A DNA stretch of 64,000 bases from Albifimbria verrucaria (GCA_020081605.1 JAHREC010000049.1:3348001-3412000); one strand, 5' to 3'. Shown: positions 43,927-57,361, counted from the stretch's first letter. Made by a program: numbers and translations. The notes: generated by a model from the sequence alone, not told the origin.

Positions 43927-45947
43927 AAACAGGAAATATGTTGTTGCACTGTAGGTTTAAAGCTCTTTATTTCAAATGCTTATAGTAGCCTTGACTGACA
44001 GGTGTTTCATAAAGTAGGCTCAGCCTTTGGTGATGAACATGCAACAAATTCCCTTATCTTGCGTAGGGTATGTGAGGTTTGATGTTATTTCTCTTGTTGT
44101 ATGAATTTGAAAGGAAGGTTGCGACGCCGGCGCAGTGATGCTAGTATAATATTAGTTGGCGAGGCTGAGCGCGATCCGCCTTTCCAAGGAGTGCAATCTG
44201 GGTAGTTATCAACAGTAGCAAATTGAATCAAGTGTGAATTTGAAACATTTCATCTCCGTAGCTAACAGGAAAGTTTTGCTATCGTGATACTGCTTTACTA
44301 TACCAGAGACTACTGATATTGACAAAGGGTTCTTGCTATCCCACTAGAAACTCGACCACCAATAAATGTATATACATCCAGTCTCCCCAAGAACACCCTT
44401 TGACTCTTCGAGTTTACTTACTCCAGCTTTTGAAAATTTTTGTTATTCTCAGAGGACAGCTCAGGACAGCTCAGGACAACTCCAATACACGTGAAAATGT
44501 TTGGGCTTATTTCTAGGCTGGGGACCATGCGTTTCTGTAAAGTACACAGAAGATCATATTCATCATCCAAAGGCAAGCTCGGACAATTCAAGGAGGCATG
44601 GTTGAAGTGAAAAAGTATTACAAGTGGATATTTTTTTCACCATTTAACTGCTTCTTTTCTCTCCACGTTCATATTCTAAGCTCCTGCTGATCAGTACTCA
44701 ATCTTATTCCTGGTCACTACGCCGAGAAGCAGGAGGTATCTAATAGGCCAAAGTCCGACAATCCAGGGCTGTCGTTTCTCAGCGTCATGCCACACAATGT
44801 ACTGGACCAATCGTAGCGTTGACAAGGCGGTATGCGCCTCCGCTTTGGTTGGCACTGCCTTTGCATACGAAGGCTCCAGTAACTTGTTGTGACCTTCAGC
44901 AAGTAAGACGGCTTCCATAATCATTATACTCTCGATTATCCTCCCTGTGTGCTTTTCATGGGCACCAAAATCGAGCTTTTAAACGACTCAACTACCTTCT
45001 GTTCAAGCCGACAACACACCATTCAACAATGTGGTTGTTGGTTGAGAAAATTCTGCAGTGGCAGCTCCGAACTTGAAGTCGCAAGGGAACCGAATGACGA
45101 AACAATGTTGCTATTGCTGTCACTTAGAGTTCGACGGACCACCAGGAACTGGATTTCTAGAAAACAAACCATCAGGTTAATGTCTCATCTGCCGACGGTT
45201 GTCTTGGCTAGACACTTTTCACCGTCTCAACTTTATTCAAGACAAGCCGTCGACACCCGTTAGCACCACCGCGAACTCCTCATCCAATGTTTAGTAACAT
45301 CTCAACGGCTCCACTAGTTGCTGCAGCCTGTGTCTTCTTCTATAGGGTAGCTGAAGCCGTGTGCGGCTGAGTCGGCAATATCCGCTACGCCAGTCACAGC
45401 CAACTTCTGCAGCTAAACAGCTTAAGCTTAGCGTTAGCTGACCGAGGCTGACTACGATGTAACCCTCGAAATGGCTGATAATGGTAATTCTGAGTTAGGC
45501 CTGGCGGACGGGTTAGCTTGAATGGTGAAAAGTTCTCATTGCTCGACCGAAACCCGGCCGTTCCATGGAAAACAAGGAAAGGGGCTTGGAAGAAGGACAA
45601 ACTAGAGACAGCCACTGGGATGGCGAACGTCATGCCAACGGAATGGTCCACTCCCCGGATTCTTCAAGGCCCAGGGATCCACGGCCGTTGAGCTGAAATT
45701 GGCTAATAAACCGCATACAAACTAGTCAGACTAATACCCCGGTCGGCTTCAGTCAACGGCTGACATCCGACCCAACCCCTTTCGCTCGCAGTAATTCGGT
45801 CAATTACCGGGGCCTCTTCTTCTCGTCCCTCCCAGTTTTCCTCATCTTCAATCCCCGCGCTCTCTGGGGCGGGTTCAGCTGTACGTTGCGACAACCTCAA
45901 CCATGATATCTCCACCACGACTATGAGATGACAACGCCCTCGCCGGA
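43927..45947. other. Intergenic, no supported gene
   Basis: About 2 kb between a small secreted protein gene and a PTH11-like gene. Minor frames at 44691-44924 (minus), 44949-45263 (plus) and 45394-45651 (minus) were not accepted. The last 150 bases hold the start region of the PTH11-like gene. Confidence 0.45.
44453..44481 (+). repeat. Short tandem repeat, 10-base unit
   Basis: The unit GGACAGCTCA occurs twice in tandem and a third time as GGACAACTCC. Too short to be more than a minor repeat. Confidence 0.6.
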
Positions 45948-47255
45948 ATGGTGCTCTCTGCCGAATTGCACTTCGACATCGCATCGGCGGCTCTGTGCAC
46001 AACTCTGATCCTTACCCGGTGCGCATACCGCCTGTTCTTCCGATGCACGGTCCACACCAGCTGCCATCGACAATGGCGCGTTGACGATGCCTTCATGCTC
46101 TTTGCGCTCCTCCCTCTGCTCGGTCGCACGAGCACTATAATCACCAGCTTTATCCTTGATCCGCCTCAGTCGTCTGCGCCGCCCACGCCCGCTCAAGCCG
46201 CCGCTGTTGGGTTGACGCTCGAAGAGTTTACGGCCCATCGTATCACGGCTCGCAAGCTGATCATCCCGGCGCGGATCTGCTACGCCTTGTTGTAGGCATA
46301 CCGCTGTTCCATGCTGGAGTTTTTGGTGCTGACGCCTCTTTTCTCCCAGCCTATGGTCGCTAAAGCTCTGCTTGTTGAGCTTCTATTCGCGCTTCATGGA
46401 TGCTCTTGAATGGGGCAAACCTGTAGTGCGGATCCTCCGCTTTGTCATTATCGCAACATTTATTGCTGTCCTGATCTCCACCTTGACGGAATGTCAACCG
46501 CTGAGTTTGTGAGTAGTGCTGTAACACTGGCCAACAATATGCCGTACTGACTTGCAATCAGAATGTGGCAACTCGCGCCAGCAGCGGAACGTACGTACTT
46601 GGTCCAGACGGACTTGAATCGAAGTCTAACGAACCTTTTCACAGGCAATCAATGCACCAGAGGATTGGCCAATCTCATGACCATGGCCATCTTCAACATT
46701 TTAACCGATATAGCCCTCATCATTCTTCCGTTTCCTCTACTAAAATTCATCAGGCTTGATCGCAGATCGTGAGTCTTTGCCCCTCATCACCCACAGGGCT
46801 CTTGGCTAACAGACCTTGGTAGTATGATTCAGCTTAGCTTTCTCTTCGGCACTGGCCTGATTGTTGTTGTCATCACTGTTCTCCGGATACCCCTGATTCT
46901 CGTTGCTTCCGTCTCGCAAAGATCCTGCTCAATGGTAAACCTCGCGTCTCCTCGATACAGGCAAACACTGACATGCATATCACAGTGGGCATCTATCGAA
47001 ATTTTATGCGCATGTATTGTCGCCAACACGGCATTTTTCGTAGCCATAGTCAAAGATATCCAAGGGCAGCACGGCCAGCCGCCCAGTAGATCGCCCACCG
47101 TTGCTTTACAACATAGCCTATACATGCAAAGGCTACCGTCGTCATTTGGGGTGCTTAACGGCCCTGAAAACCCCCGACGACACCAAGACCAGCACTGTCC
47201 AAAAAGAGCTCTCATGAGATGGAATTTGTGGGCGGACGGATGTGTTCGAGTGTAA
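45948..47255 (+). CDS. PTH11/SAT4-type seven-transmembrane (rhodopsin-like fungal) protein
   Basis: Membrane protein of the fungal integral-membrane family that includes the PTH11 receptor of rice blast. Helices are visible as hydrophobic stretches: FDIASAALCTTLILTRCAYR, then WRVDDAFMLFALLPLLGR (the WRxDD motif is a family mark), ILRFVIIATFIAVLISTLTEC, ANLMTMAIFNILTDIALIIL, PFPLLKFIRLDRRS, SFLFGTGLIVVVITVLRIPL, and WASIEILCACIVANTAF. Introns are likely near 46293-46350, 46511-46561, 46590-46645, 46768-46822 and 46935-46983. The start is uncertain: a second ATG at 45928 in another frame gives MTTPSPEW, which looks like a family N-terminus, so one indel may separate them. Ligand unknown. Confidence 0.78.
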
Positions 47256-47415
47256 ATTTTGTATGAACTGAGCAATATCATGAATAACCAATGTCGATAC
47301 CTAATGAACAAACTATGACCATATCTCTACTTCACACATTCTGACTACCTCATCATGTGGTTTTGTTGACTTGACAGCCGTGGCTCATAGACACTGCGAG
47401 TACCCTGCGAAGCAG

Positions 47416-49338
47416 TTAGTATAAATTAGCTCGAGACCCATCGATCAAATACCGACATTCGTTTGAGACCGTGCATATGCCTTGTGCGCAGCATTTAGCA
47501 CCACTCAATCCCGGCCACCGCACTGACCATACAACGTCTGACAAGGTGCGGAGCCGCCGGTGCTTGTTGACGACGTCCGTGTGCTCGAGGCGCTAATGCT
47601 GGTGGAGCTTGTGATGCTAGCTAGAGTTGACGACGAGCCGCTTCCTACAGGGGCGCTGTTCTGAGGTGTCCTGTCGATGGCAAAGCTGCGCACCGTAACA
47701 CTTCCGCCAAGGGACTTGGTAGCAAAGTTGAAGATGCCGTAGCGCCAGCCCATGAAAAAGACCTGGTTGTTGATCAACGTGACCGAGTTCCCTAGATTCG
47801 TAAAGTTGACGCCATCAGAACTGTACTGGAAAGTCCCAGGCTGCTCTTTGGGTAAAATGTTGGCCTTGGTGCGCAGCCAAATAGTGCCACCACTAATGGT
47901 GGCTCCAGCCACTTCGAAACCCTTGTTATTGGTCTTCCAGCCATTGTTGCTGGTCATTGTGATACCATTCCACATGACTACTCGGAAGGTGTTGCCGCTA
48001 CGGACAACGCCAATCCAGCCTGCGTTGTACTACAACAAGTCAGTGGGACTCAACAGATTCAAGCATGTTTCTGAATTGACAACGTGGCCATCTTGACGCT
48101 TGCAGCAGGGAAACATCAACGTCAATATATGTTGCTTAGTTTCACTTACATCAAACAACACCAAGCCAGCTCTATCTCCGTCAGCCATTTGAGAATAATC
48201 AAGGCGTATGGTTGCTGTAGAGGAAGGTCCCAGAATACGATGCGAGAGGGTATTACGAGCCATAAAAAGTCGTCAGTGACTGAGCATGTGCGAAGCTGTA
48301 ATCCACCTGACGTGATGGAATAGGCAGATGCGTCCGGATTATGGTTCCATTCATATTGTGGGCCTAGAGATGTGAATGTGTCAGTTCCCACAACTGACTT
48401 CACGGCGCGTGGCTGTAATGGATATGGGTACTGCTTTGCCCATTGCCCGTTGACAACACGCGCCGTGGGCCAGCCATCTGAAGACCAATCAACTGGTGCT
48501 AAGGCTGGGATGCGACCTCCTGGGTAGCCATCGATGAAGGCCATGTGATACCATCGTCCATCGGCAAGCGAGACAAGGCCACCTTGCTTTGGTGGAGTAA
48601 AGCCGGCGATGAGTTGTCCTGCATTGTGAACGAGCCATTTCCACTGGTACGGACCCCAAGGGCTGCTGCTCTTGAGAATGATGTTACCATCCTGTGGATG
48701 CACTCCAAGAATGTAATAGCTTCCGTTGCGCTTGTACATGCGCAGGCCCTCGATGTAGCCTAGAGAGCTGTCTGTATTCCAGACGACTTGTCTCTTGACT
48801 TCGCTTAGGCCATCTGGCGATAGCTGTGCCATGGTGATTTGTTTTTGGCTCCATGCAGTCAAGTGAGCAACATACATGGTGCCATCGTCGTCTACAAGCA
48901 TACCGCAGTCGTAGTAGCAAAAGTTGAGCACGCTTTTCTTCGTCCACGGGCCCTGAGGGAGCTTGCAGTAAAGATATGTGTCTTGTAGTCCCCTGTTGTA
49001 CAGCCGCCCCAGAACCAGGTCTTGGTTTTGGAGTTATAGTTGAAGTATGATGCGTAGATTCCTTTATTGTACGCACTTTCACCTGTCAGGTTGTATGCTT
49101 TAGATCCACCAAAGTCCAAGGTCGGCACTGAGTGAGAGAAGTATTCCCAATTGACCAAATCATAGGAACGAAGGATAGGAGCACCGGGAGAGAAGTGCAT
49201 AGTACTAGCAGAGAAGTAAAAGGCGTCGCCTTCCCTCATGATATCGATATCAGCCAAATCCTGGTACAAAATTGGATTATTGAAATTTTGGGCCAAGGCC
49301 CCAACAGCCATGAAGCTGAGAATCGCAAGAAACTTCAT
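47416..49338 (-). CDS. Secreted family 43 glycoside hydrolase with C-terminal CBM1
   Basis: GH43 enzymes cut arabinose or xylose side groups from plant cell wall polysaccharides. The start at 49338 gives a signal peptide (FLAILSFMAVGALA). The catalytic five-bladed propeller shows NNPILYQDLADIDIMR (Asp of the general base), SYDLVNWEYFSHSVP, and GYIEGLRMYKRNGSYYIL (Glu of the general acid). A beta-sandwich part follows, then a Ser/Thr linker, then a cellulose-binding module start LYGQCGGRDW. A 120-base intron is at 48030-48149. Frame changes are near 48945, near 48290 and at 47504-47507 within the CBM1 (TTGAG). After the last, the text continues with further cysteines to a stop at 47416. The CBM1 end is shorter and more divergent than usual. 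The exact GH43 subfamily is not assigned. Confidence 0.86.
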
Positions 49339-49779
49339 GATTGCTAAGTAAATGATTGAGCTATGGGACTCTGCGATACTGTGTCGAAGAGCAAGATGCT
49401 GCACTTATACGATTACCTATGATGTCGCAACCGACCTATCGGAATAACCCCGTCGCACTCGCATGGAATTTTCCAAGCACGGAGCATTGAAGCCCGCGAG
49501 TCCCATAAGAGCAGTGAACGCCTTCGAATATCTACATGCTGTTCGTGGACTTATTTCCAATATGCTAAGCTACTGTAGACTGTCTCGGAATAAGACCTAT
49601 GCATTATGTATCTGGTTGAATTGCGACCTCAGCCAGTGCTGTCCATGGGTTGCATTGTTCACTGACCTCATAATCTACGTTAGTGTAGAACGAGATGTAA
49701 TCGACCATTGTATTTGCCAAACTTCTAGAACAAGATAAATTGAAGAGTAAGACCCACAGCATTGTTCTGAACAAACTAG
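49339..49779. other. Intergenic
   Basis: Upstream of the GH43 gene and downstream of the first P450. No gene seen. Confidence 0.45.
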
Positions 49780-51421
49780 TTAAGATGACACAAAGTGTAC
49801 CCTCCAATTCTGATTTTTCCGGGGTACAAATTCTACTGGAATATCGTCTCTCGGAGTCGGTAATGACGATGACATAGAACAGTCAAGCTGTGGCTCTGGC
49901 CACTCTGTTCCTAGAACCTTGAGATCAAATCGGAGCACAAGCATCGCCGCAAGTGACATGACGAAAGATGTAATAAGATGTCGTCCCGGGCAGAGCATTG
50001 TTCCACCACCAAAAGGGCGGAATGCTGGGCTTTTAAGCAGTTTTTGCCTGGCTGCACCAGGAATCGCTGGTGGTCGAAGCTATTTGCTGTCGGGCCCCAT
50101 AACTCAGGATCCCCGTGCTGGATCAGAGGGGCCATCATGACAGTGCTGCCCTTCTTCAATAAGTATTTGTGATCCAGAAGAGTATCCTCCATCACCACTC
50201 TAGCAGACACCCCAATATGCATGTACCGCAAGGTCTCTTGCCAAGTTGAGAACAAAACAGGGCACGAAGACATGATATGAGTTAGATTAACCGTACAAAC
50301 TCCATCCTTGTCTGTGACCAGCTGCTCTAACTCTGCCCGCAAATCGCTGAGAACTACAGAGTTGGAAAAAATATGATACACTAACCAGAATGCACCTGGC
50401 AATGCATTGGAAAGAAGGGCAAACATGTGGCCAACCTCAGTTGCTGCTATGTCTCGTCCTTTTACGCCATGATGTATGTTATGCTTATGGTGGCACTGAA
50501 TAAGGATTGAGCCCTGCAAATGGAGGTTATTATTAAAATAACTCTCCAAAGCGGGAATCAGAAGTTTCTCTCGTGCATGGAGACTTTTACGAGCCAAGAT
50601 GCTTGGCCATGCATTCATCATGAGGAGGACGACTCCAGGTTCGTAATCGCTAAGAAGTATCAGTTAGCTTGCTGGAATAAGAGTAGTGGCGTGAGAGAAG
50701 CGTGAGAGAAGCTTGACATACTAGTATGCATTCTCGAGAGCTGGATTGCGAAAAGGATTTGCAGGCCCATAGATAGCTTCAGTCAGTGCCATGAATGTCT
50801 TCCGGCGGATCCAAGAAAAGAGGTCGACTTTCATTTGGGAATTATTGAGCTCTGCCAGAGAATCATAGATAGATTGCACCGCAACACTAGTTATGGAATC
50901 AAGACCAGCACCAGGGGACAGAGCTGGCGCAATGAATGGTCCAAAGGCCGATATGTAAGAATCGGCCTCGCGCATGTTATTTGCACCTATTACAGCATTG
51001 CCAGCGGGACTTACGCCCATTGCTGTTGCTGCTGCCTGGGCTGCGACAGGTTCAAAGGCAATGACCTTCGGCTGGCGTTGGATTTGCTGAATGAGAGACA
51101 CGGAGTTGACAAAGTAAATGCGCTGGCCAGGCATGCGTAGAGTGTATATGGGCAGGTTGTACTTAGTTCTGTGGAGTGTAATCCGTGTTAGATTCCGAGC
51201 ACGTAGTTTAGAGCTTGCTGAGTAAACGAGTCCCAGGATTACCTTAACTTATTCAAGAATCTGGGCATTCCATGAGTCAATCCAAACAACGGGCTTATGA
51301 ATGGAATTGCCGTCTCGATTGGCGGTGGCTCCTGTTGGCCTTGTGTAACACGAAGAAGCGCGAAGAAGACCACATAGGCCACGCACAAACAACCTAGTAG
51401 TACTGCGAGTGCAGAAGACAT
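49780..51421 (-). CDS. Cytochrome P450 (CYP7/CYP8-like fungal type), first of three
   Basis: Exons 51243-51421, 50722-51168 and 49780-50649; introns 51169-51242 and 50650-50721, both GT..AG. The N-terminal membrane anchor is LAVLLGCLCVAYVVFFALLR, with the Pro-rich hinge EPPPIETAIPFISP. The central region FSWIRRKTFMALTEAIYGP and the EXXR-like ETLRYMHIGVSAR helix K are visible. The heme-binding loop reads FRPFGGGTMLCPGR, with the Cys thiolate ligand. The oxygen-binding helix I is weak: no AGxxT, but ALLSNALPGAFWLVY, as in CYP7/CYP8-type enzymes. A frame change at 50031-50034 (TTTT on the plus strand) just before the heme motif is probably a lost base. Substrate unknown; it lies in the oxidative group 49.8-62 kb. 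Confidence 0.88.
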
Positions 51422-52217
51422 TGCGCCAGGTTCACAACGATGGTGTTTTTGATTTAGATTCTAAGGACAGTACGGTTGTTGTATGGGCACAAAGAGCTCG
51501 CGGTTCAAAGCACTGCGCAATGTATTAAAGTCAGGTTATTAAGCGAGCTTCCCTTTCTACGTTTGTCGATCTGGACGGGCTGCAGCTCGGGATTGGACAG
51601 AAACAGATTTAACTTGCAGCTTACTAGAGCCGTCTCGGATGCTTCGTGTCTGTGAGCTGAAATGCGATCCATCAATGCAACATGTTGGCTGCGGCGTAGT
51701 CAAAGGTGCTACATCGCCCAACCATCCAAAGTACCGTTTGACATGCAGCCTCTATACCTCAAGAGCAGGGGAGGTGAGTGGCACGGAAATTCTGGTTGTG
51801 TCTAGACCCGACCATCACTGCCTTACATGTATAACGTACACGCCCCAGTGAACACCCATTCGTGGTCTCCACTCCAAGGGGACAGGGCTTGGGTTGCAAT
51901 CAGGATCGTGTGTCCGTTGTTGATGCTACCCCAATCTTCTCAATGCAGGAATGCATTTCAACGCAATTGACATTGATCCCCTGATTGTGCCGCCTCCTTC
52001 GGAAACATCATGGAGAAACAAATGCGGTAAGTTAATTCACTGTCCAATGGGGCAATTGTTTGGACCGGGACTGTGGACGGTGCTTGGATTTAGTACTGGA
52101 GAAGGACCATCCCGGTCTCTCAGCCGGCATTCAAGGAGGGATAAAAAGCAAGTCAACGACTCGTATGCTGCTCGTCATCATCGCACCCCGTTTTTGGTCG
52201 TAATCGGTATCGAATCT
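51422..52217. promoter_or_regulatory. Divergent promoter region between two P450 genes
   Basis: About 800 bases separate the starts of the two divergent P450 genes and would hold both promoters. An in-frame ATG at 51951 would lengthen the second P450 by 89 residues, but those residues are not P450-like, so the region is treated as noncoding. Confidence 0.45.
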
Positions 52218-54219
52218 ATGTCTCCAAATACGCCGATCATGGACTTCCAAACACCTGTGAGCGAAGGTGTCTTACTTAGATTCCTTTGGAGACCTATTTC
52301 TTCATTATTTTTAGCCCTAGATAAGACCACGGTTATACTAGCAATAGTTGGAGCATTTTTGCTCTTCCCTTCAATCATTCAATATTGCCTCGATGTTAGC
52401 AAATGGCACTCTGCCAATCGACTCGAGAAGCCTAGGGGAAATGAAGGTAGACTACCGCCAAAGTACCCGTCTATTATTCCATATCTTGGAAACGCTTTGT
52501 ATTTCGCATGGAACAACGACAACTTCCTTTCTCGAGCCACCTATAAGTAAGTGATCTTGGAGCCATAGCAATTTGCAAGAACCTTTCCACTGACTGAGTA
52601 TTTACGGCTACTTATAGCTCTTATTGTAACAAGCTGACAGCCTCGAGATTCTCTTTCTTTGGCTTTGAGATTTATTGCTTCCAAGACCGGCACACTATCG
52701 CGAATATATGGAAACAATCCACCACGCTATCTAGTCCTATTCCAATCTATAGATACGTCCTTAAGTATTTCTTTGGGCTACGGGAAGAGTATTTGTCTGT
52801 CTACCGCGCAGATAACTCTGGACCTTTCCATAAACCATACCCAGGCAGCAATGTTCCAGCTGAAGCACGCATCGACCACATCACGCATAATAGCTTGCTC
52901 CGAGGTCTAGGTGGCTCGGGTCTACTTCCAGCCCGTAGACGATATATGAAGGCATTGGTGGCAAGTTTAGAAGAAAAGAACTTTTCAGAGGAGTGGACTG
53001 AGATGCCCGACTTTTCTGACTTCTTCCGATATATGGTCGGATCGTGCCTTATTCAAACCATCTTTGGCCCTACAATGCTTCGACTGAACCCGGAATTCAT
53101 GCGAGATCTTTGGGGCTTCGATGATAATGTTCCATGGTTTGCCAGGGGTGCCATCTTTATCAAACCGGCTGCGTATAGGGCTCGTCAAAATACCATTGAC
53201 CAGCTCAAACGCTGGTATTCATATGCAAGAGAGCACTTCGATGAGTCAAGCATTGACTCTGATGGAGATGGAGATGTATACTGGGGTTCATGGCTCATAA
53301 GAGAACGGCAGAAGAAGCTATTAATGATTCCAAATAACGATGATGAGGCTGTCGCGAGGACAGACCTTGGGCTGGCATGGGGGTTAGCGTCCTCCATATC
53401 CTCTCTTTGCCGCAAGTCAGGTGTGGCTAACTATTTTCTACCAGTGCCGTCGGTAACACTATACCTTGCGCCATGCTCTCTGCTTTTCATATTTTCAAAG
53501 ATCACGACCTCCTCCAGAGGGTCCGCAATGGTATTGAACACTCCTATGGAGGCCGACACATGTTGGATGTCGAACCCGGCACATTCATGAAGGATGTACT
53601 TGTATCCTCAATTTACGCTGAGACTCTCCGGCTTTACGTCAAGACATATTTTATGGTTAGTTCGCCCCATAAGGATGTTCATTTGGGAAAGTGGCTTCTT
53701 CCTAAGGGCTGCATTGGTCTTATGAATGCTGGAATCTCGCAATTCGATAAATCATTCTGGAACGAACGTGGTGGCGAGCATCCCGTTAACTCATTTTGGG
53801 CCGATCGATTCATAATCGACCCTACAGATCCTTATAGCGGACCTGTAGCACCACTTGCACGTGAATACCCAGTGACGGAAGCCTCAAGGGCATCACATCG
53901 TCAGACACCAGAAGGCCGCTCTTTCACCATGGAGGGCACTGAAGGATCATGGTTTCCTTTGGAGGTGAGTGTTATCCAAACCGTGGAGAGTGATTGCTCC
54001 AGCAAGTTGAGACTAATATGGGACGCAGGCGGCCACGGTATCTGTCCTGGTCGTTTTCTAGCCCAGTTTGTGATACAATTCACTTGTACAATATTGGCCA
54101 GAGATTACGACATTGAGTTTCATTCGCAAAAAATCGAAATAAGTAGATGGCGATTTGGGCTTGGTGTGGGAGGATTGACACATGCTCTTCCATTCAGAAT
54201 CAGGAAGAGAACCACGTAA
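52218..54219 (+). CDS. Cytochrome P450, second of three
   Basis: Starts MSPNTPIMDFQTP at 52218 (MDFQTP at 52242 is also possible). A membrane anchor (KTTVILAIVGAFLLFPSII) is followed by LPPKYPSIIPYLGNALYF. Introns: 52547-52617, about 53381-53445, and about 53966-54030. Text EEWTEMPDFSDFFRYMVGS and RADLGLAWGA-like helix I text, AETLRLYVKTYFM (helix K ExxR) and the perf-type region NSFWADRFIIDP are seen. The heme loop, read across the last intron, ends GGHGICPGRF with the Cys ligand. A frame change at 53958-53960 (TTT) sits just before the loop. The enzyme resembles the third P450 of this window closely enough to be a paralogue. Substrate unknown. Confidence 0.88.
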
Positions 54220-55456
54220 CGCTACAGGTTCAATGTTTTCATGGAAGTGCCATAGTATTGACTTGTAGTAATTTTGACAACTCATACAACTTTACTTGAA
54301 AGTATTACAAACCATTATTAACTTCGCAGTTGATTCTTCGTCCTCCACAAGTACTCGTATAGGTCATCTAAGCACTGTAACCTGAATCGTCCTCCTATTA
54401 GAACTCAAGATTGCTTCCAGTGCGGCCTTGTGGTATGGATTGTAGTATGATGACGAGTAAAAGAGCTGCCTTTCCTATCAAGAGACACGCCTTTGCCCGG
54501 GGACCCCGGTTGGCTAATTGACGCAGTCATGTGGCTTATTGTGAAGACTTTTACCCCATCCTGAGTTCGGAAGTAGACCTTTTGGTGGAATCTAAACAGG
54601 AAGGTCAAGCAGAGAGGTTCAAAGGAGTTCAGAATGTGAGGCGATCCGCCTGGCATTTGCACGCTTACACTGCGATGCTAGCAATATACTACGCCGCTTC
54701 CATGCTTCAGCAACAAAAGCTCGTCAACCTGGAACACTCCGCAAGTGCCCTGTGGTGGCCGGTATAGTGATACTGCAACCACCAAAGTCCATCACACTGC
54801 ATGAAAGCCACCTGTGGATGAAGATCTCCTCGATGGCTCCAGGATGCAGGCCAGGCATCAGATTCGGAAATGGACCAATTAGAACATGAGGGAAAGCACA
54901 GCCGCATGGCGCGCCTCGTAAACTGGCAAATAAAAGATTTGCAAGCATTAAGGTTCGCTTCATATATTAGAGCACGGCAGGGACTATCAGCCCTGAATTC
55001 AGAGGCCGCTTTGAATGCTTGATGTCGTTAAACCAGTTTGAAGTCTTGTAGATCATCCTGTATCTCCAAATGGGTACAACCTTCATTGGGGTATCAAATG
55101 TAAATACAACCCAATTGAGAACCCCAGTATACAACAACATTAGCTGACTCATATGCTGTGTCTCACTACTCAATGGAGGCTTACCACACCTAAGGAGATA
55201 GCTCAATGCAAGCGCCGCCAAGATAGGAGGCTTGATGCAATAATCACTCACAAGCGCTATTTCTCAAGGTGGGAGCATTAAGTGACTCTAATAGCATAGT
55301 GGCTCAAGCAGGGACAGGCTGTTACGCCCAAAATACATGTCAGGATACAATATCACTTGATTCCACCATATTATCGAAACAGAGAAGAAATGAATCATGT
55401 TCGTTCGGACGGAGCACATCTATAATCTCTAAATCTAATATTTCTCTGGCAACTGA
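54220..55456. other. Intergenic, no supported gene
   Basis: About 1.2 kb between the convergent P450 and FAD oxidase genes. Short minus-strand frames (54405-54662, 54967-55251) were not accepted. Confidence 0.45.
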
Positions 55457-57361
55457 CTAGTCTCTCAACCCAGCCTGAATCGAATCCTCGGCTTCGGGGA
55501 GTTCAACTGGGCAAAGAGGTCCATCAGGCCTTTCCACCCAGAGGTCGGAGCCGACACAGCCGGTGCAGTAGAATAAGTTTTCGGGGTCATATTTATTCTT
55601 TGCAGCAAGATGAGAGGCATAGTTTGAACCAAAGAATGTCTGTTTCCATTCCGGATCGTTTCTATCACCCTCATTCATATAGCCTCCTGTGGTAGGAGCC
55701 AACTTCTTTAGGGCGGCACCTTTCACAAAAGTAACATCATCCGTAACAGCTTTCCGCATCTCATTGCTCGCTGTTCTAGGCACGCCGCGTCCGGACATCA
55801 AGGCAAAGGGCGCTCTACGCCAGGCAGGATGCAGTCCAGAAGTCTTGTCGGCCACGTCCTTGAACACCTGGCCGCCGCCCACAAGGATCACGATGTTAGC
55901 AACAAATTCGTCATCGGTGCCGCCCACGACTTCGATGGCCTCGCGGACACGATCGTAATCCTCCACTGCGGGTGGATCTATCAAGCGCGAGGTAAGGAGA
56001 GCGGTATCACCAGCAGGCTGAATGATGCCCGACTCCGCCTCATAGAAGGACCAGTAGTCGGTGTAGCTTCTGAAGCTCTCAAAGATATTGAGCCGACTTT
56101 GGAATGCCTCGAGAGAGCGGCGTACTGGTGCAAAACTGGCATCCGCCTCTGTCTGATTCTTGCCAATGGTCCAAATTCCATGAACATAGCCGGAGCTAGC
56201 ATTGCCGATAAACGGGGCATGGAAATTGCGGAACCATCGTGCATTGCCAGAAAAGCCGGCATTGATTAGCCCAGGATAAGATTGAACCAGTACCGCAATA
56301 GCATCCAGAAGGTCGCGATTCTGAGGCGTTGTCTCGATAGGGGCCATCGCAAGAGAATGGACCGTTATGGTATCGACATTAGGGTATGCTTTGACAGTAC
56401 TGCGAAGGACAATACCATAGCCAGGTCCTCCACCGCGCAAGGCACGAAATAAGTCGGTATTCTGGCAATGGTTGGCGACAACAATAGTTCCATCTGCGAG
56501 CATAACCTCCATCTCGAGGATCTGGTCTGCTCCAAGGCCATAGTTATGAGTCGCAGGACCATGACCGCCTCCAGAAGCCCATCCGCCAACAGCACCAACG
56601 GATGTAGCACCACCACCGACAACGATGACATTATTGGACTTGGCCACCTTGTAGACATCGTGCCATTGGTAGCCACCATTGATCTGGATGGCGCTGCCTT
56701 TCCAACCGGAGTCAGCGCAATTCTCAAACGGCTGATATGTCGTCTGGAAGTTGATGCCATGGCGGAAATGCCGTAGCCAGATCTCTATGGCACCATAGCC
56801 ATCAGAGCGGCCAAGCATATCATGTCCTGTGCTTGTCACGACGAGACGGATATTGTTAAGCTTGGCAAACTCCAGAGTGGAGGCTACGTCCTCGACTGAG
56901 GTTGCATTGACAGTGTATACGGGTAGAGACCCTAGAAGGCAGGCCCCGGGGTCCGAAGGGAAGCAGACGAATAGTCGACTGGTGGACAAGTAATGTTGTA
57001 TGGCAGTGGCCTCCCGATTGGATTTTGCGTGTGGAAGTTCTCATCGGTCCACATGTGATCCACGTATGCACATTTTTCAAGGTCCTTGTCAGGCCCATCG
57101 TAGCAGAAGCGTGCAATAGGCTTGTTCTTAATAAGCTTGCCAGCGCCCAGCAGCTTGTCCAAGCCGTCCCACGCGCATTGAGACGGCCAACACGTGTCTT
57201 TGGGTGTCTGTAAGCCATTAGCCACGTATGAAAACAGATGTTGTAAGCCCATACCGGACTCATAGAAGAGTACATACACATCTACATGTCGAGACTGCAC
57301 TTGCGTTCTGGGCATGAATCGAGTACAGCCCAATCAACGACATAAGCGACTGCAACTTCAT
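55457..57361 (-). CDS. Secreted FAD-linked oxidase, berberine-bridge-enzyme type
   Basis: Exon 1 57278-57361 encodes a signal peptide (KLQSLMSLIGLYSIHAQ); intron 57208-57277; exon 2 to 55457. Family text: VEDVASTLEFAKLNNIRLVV, then STGHDMLGRSDG, where the His is the expected covalent FAD site, GGGATSVGAVGGWASGGGHG, GLGADQILEMEVMLADG, and the C-terminal berberine-bridge end (NYASHLAAKNKYDPENLFYC, then GSDLWVE). Such oxidases often work in fungal secondary metabolism or in carbohydrate oxidation. A second Cys attachment site could not be fixed. One frame change near 56945 (CCC/GGG runs) separates the first ~110 codons from the rest. Location among P450s suggests shared substrates, by inference. 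Confidence 0.9.

Noticed and set aside
51951..52217. Upstream extension of the second P450
   Set aside because: Residues before 52218 are not P450-like and lie in the divergent promoter.
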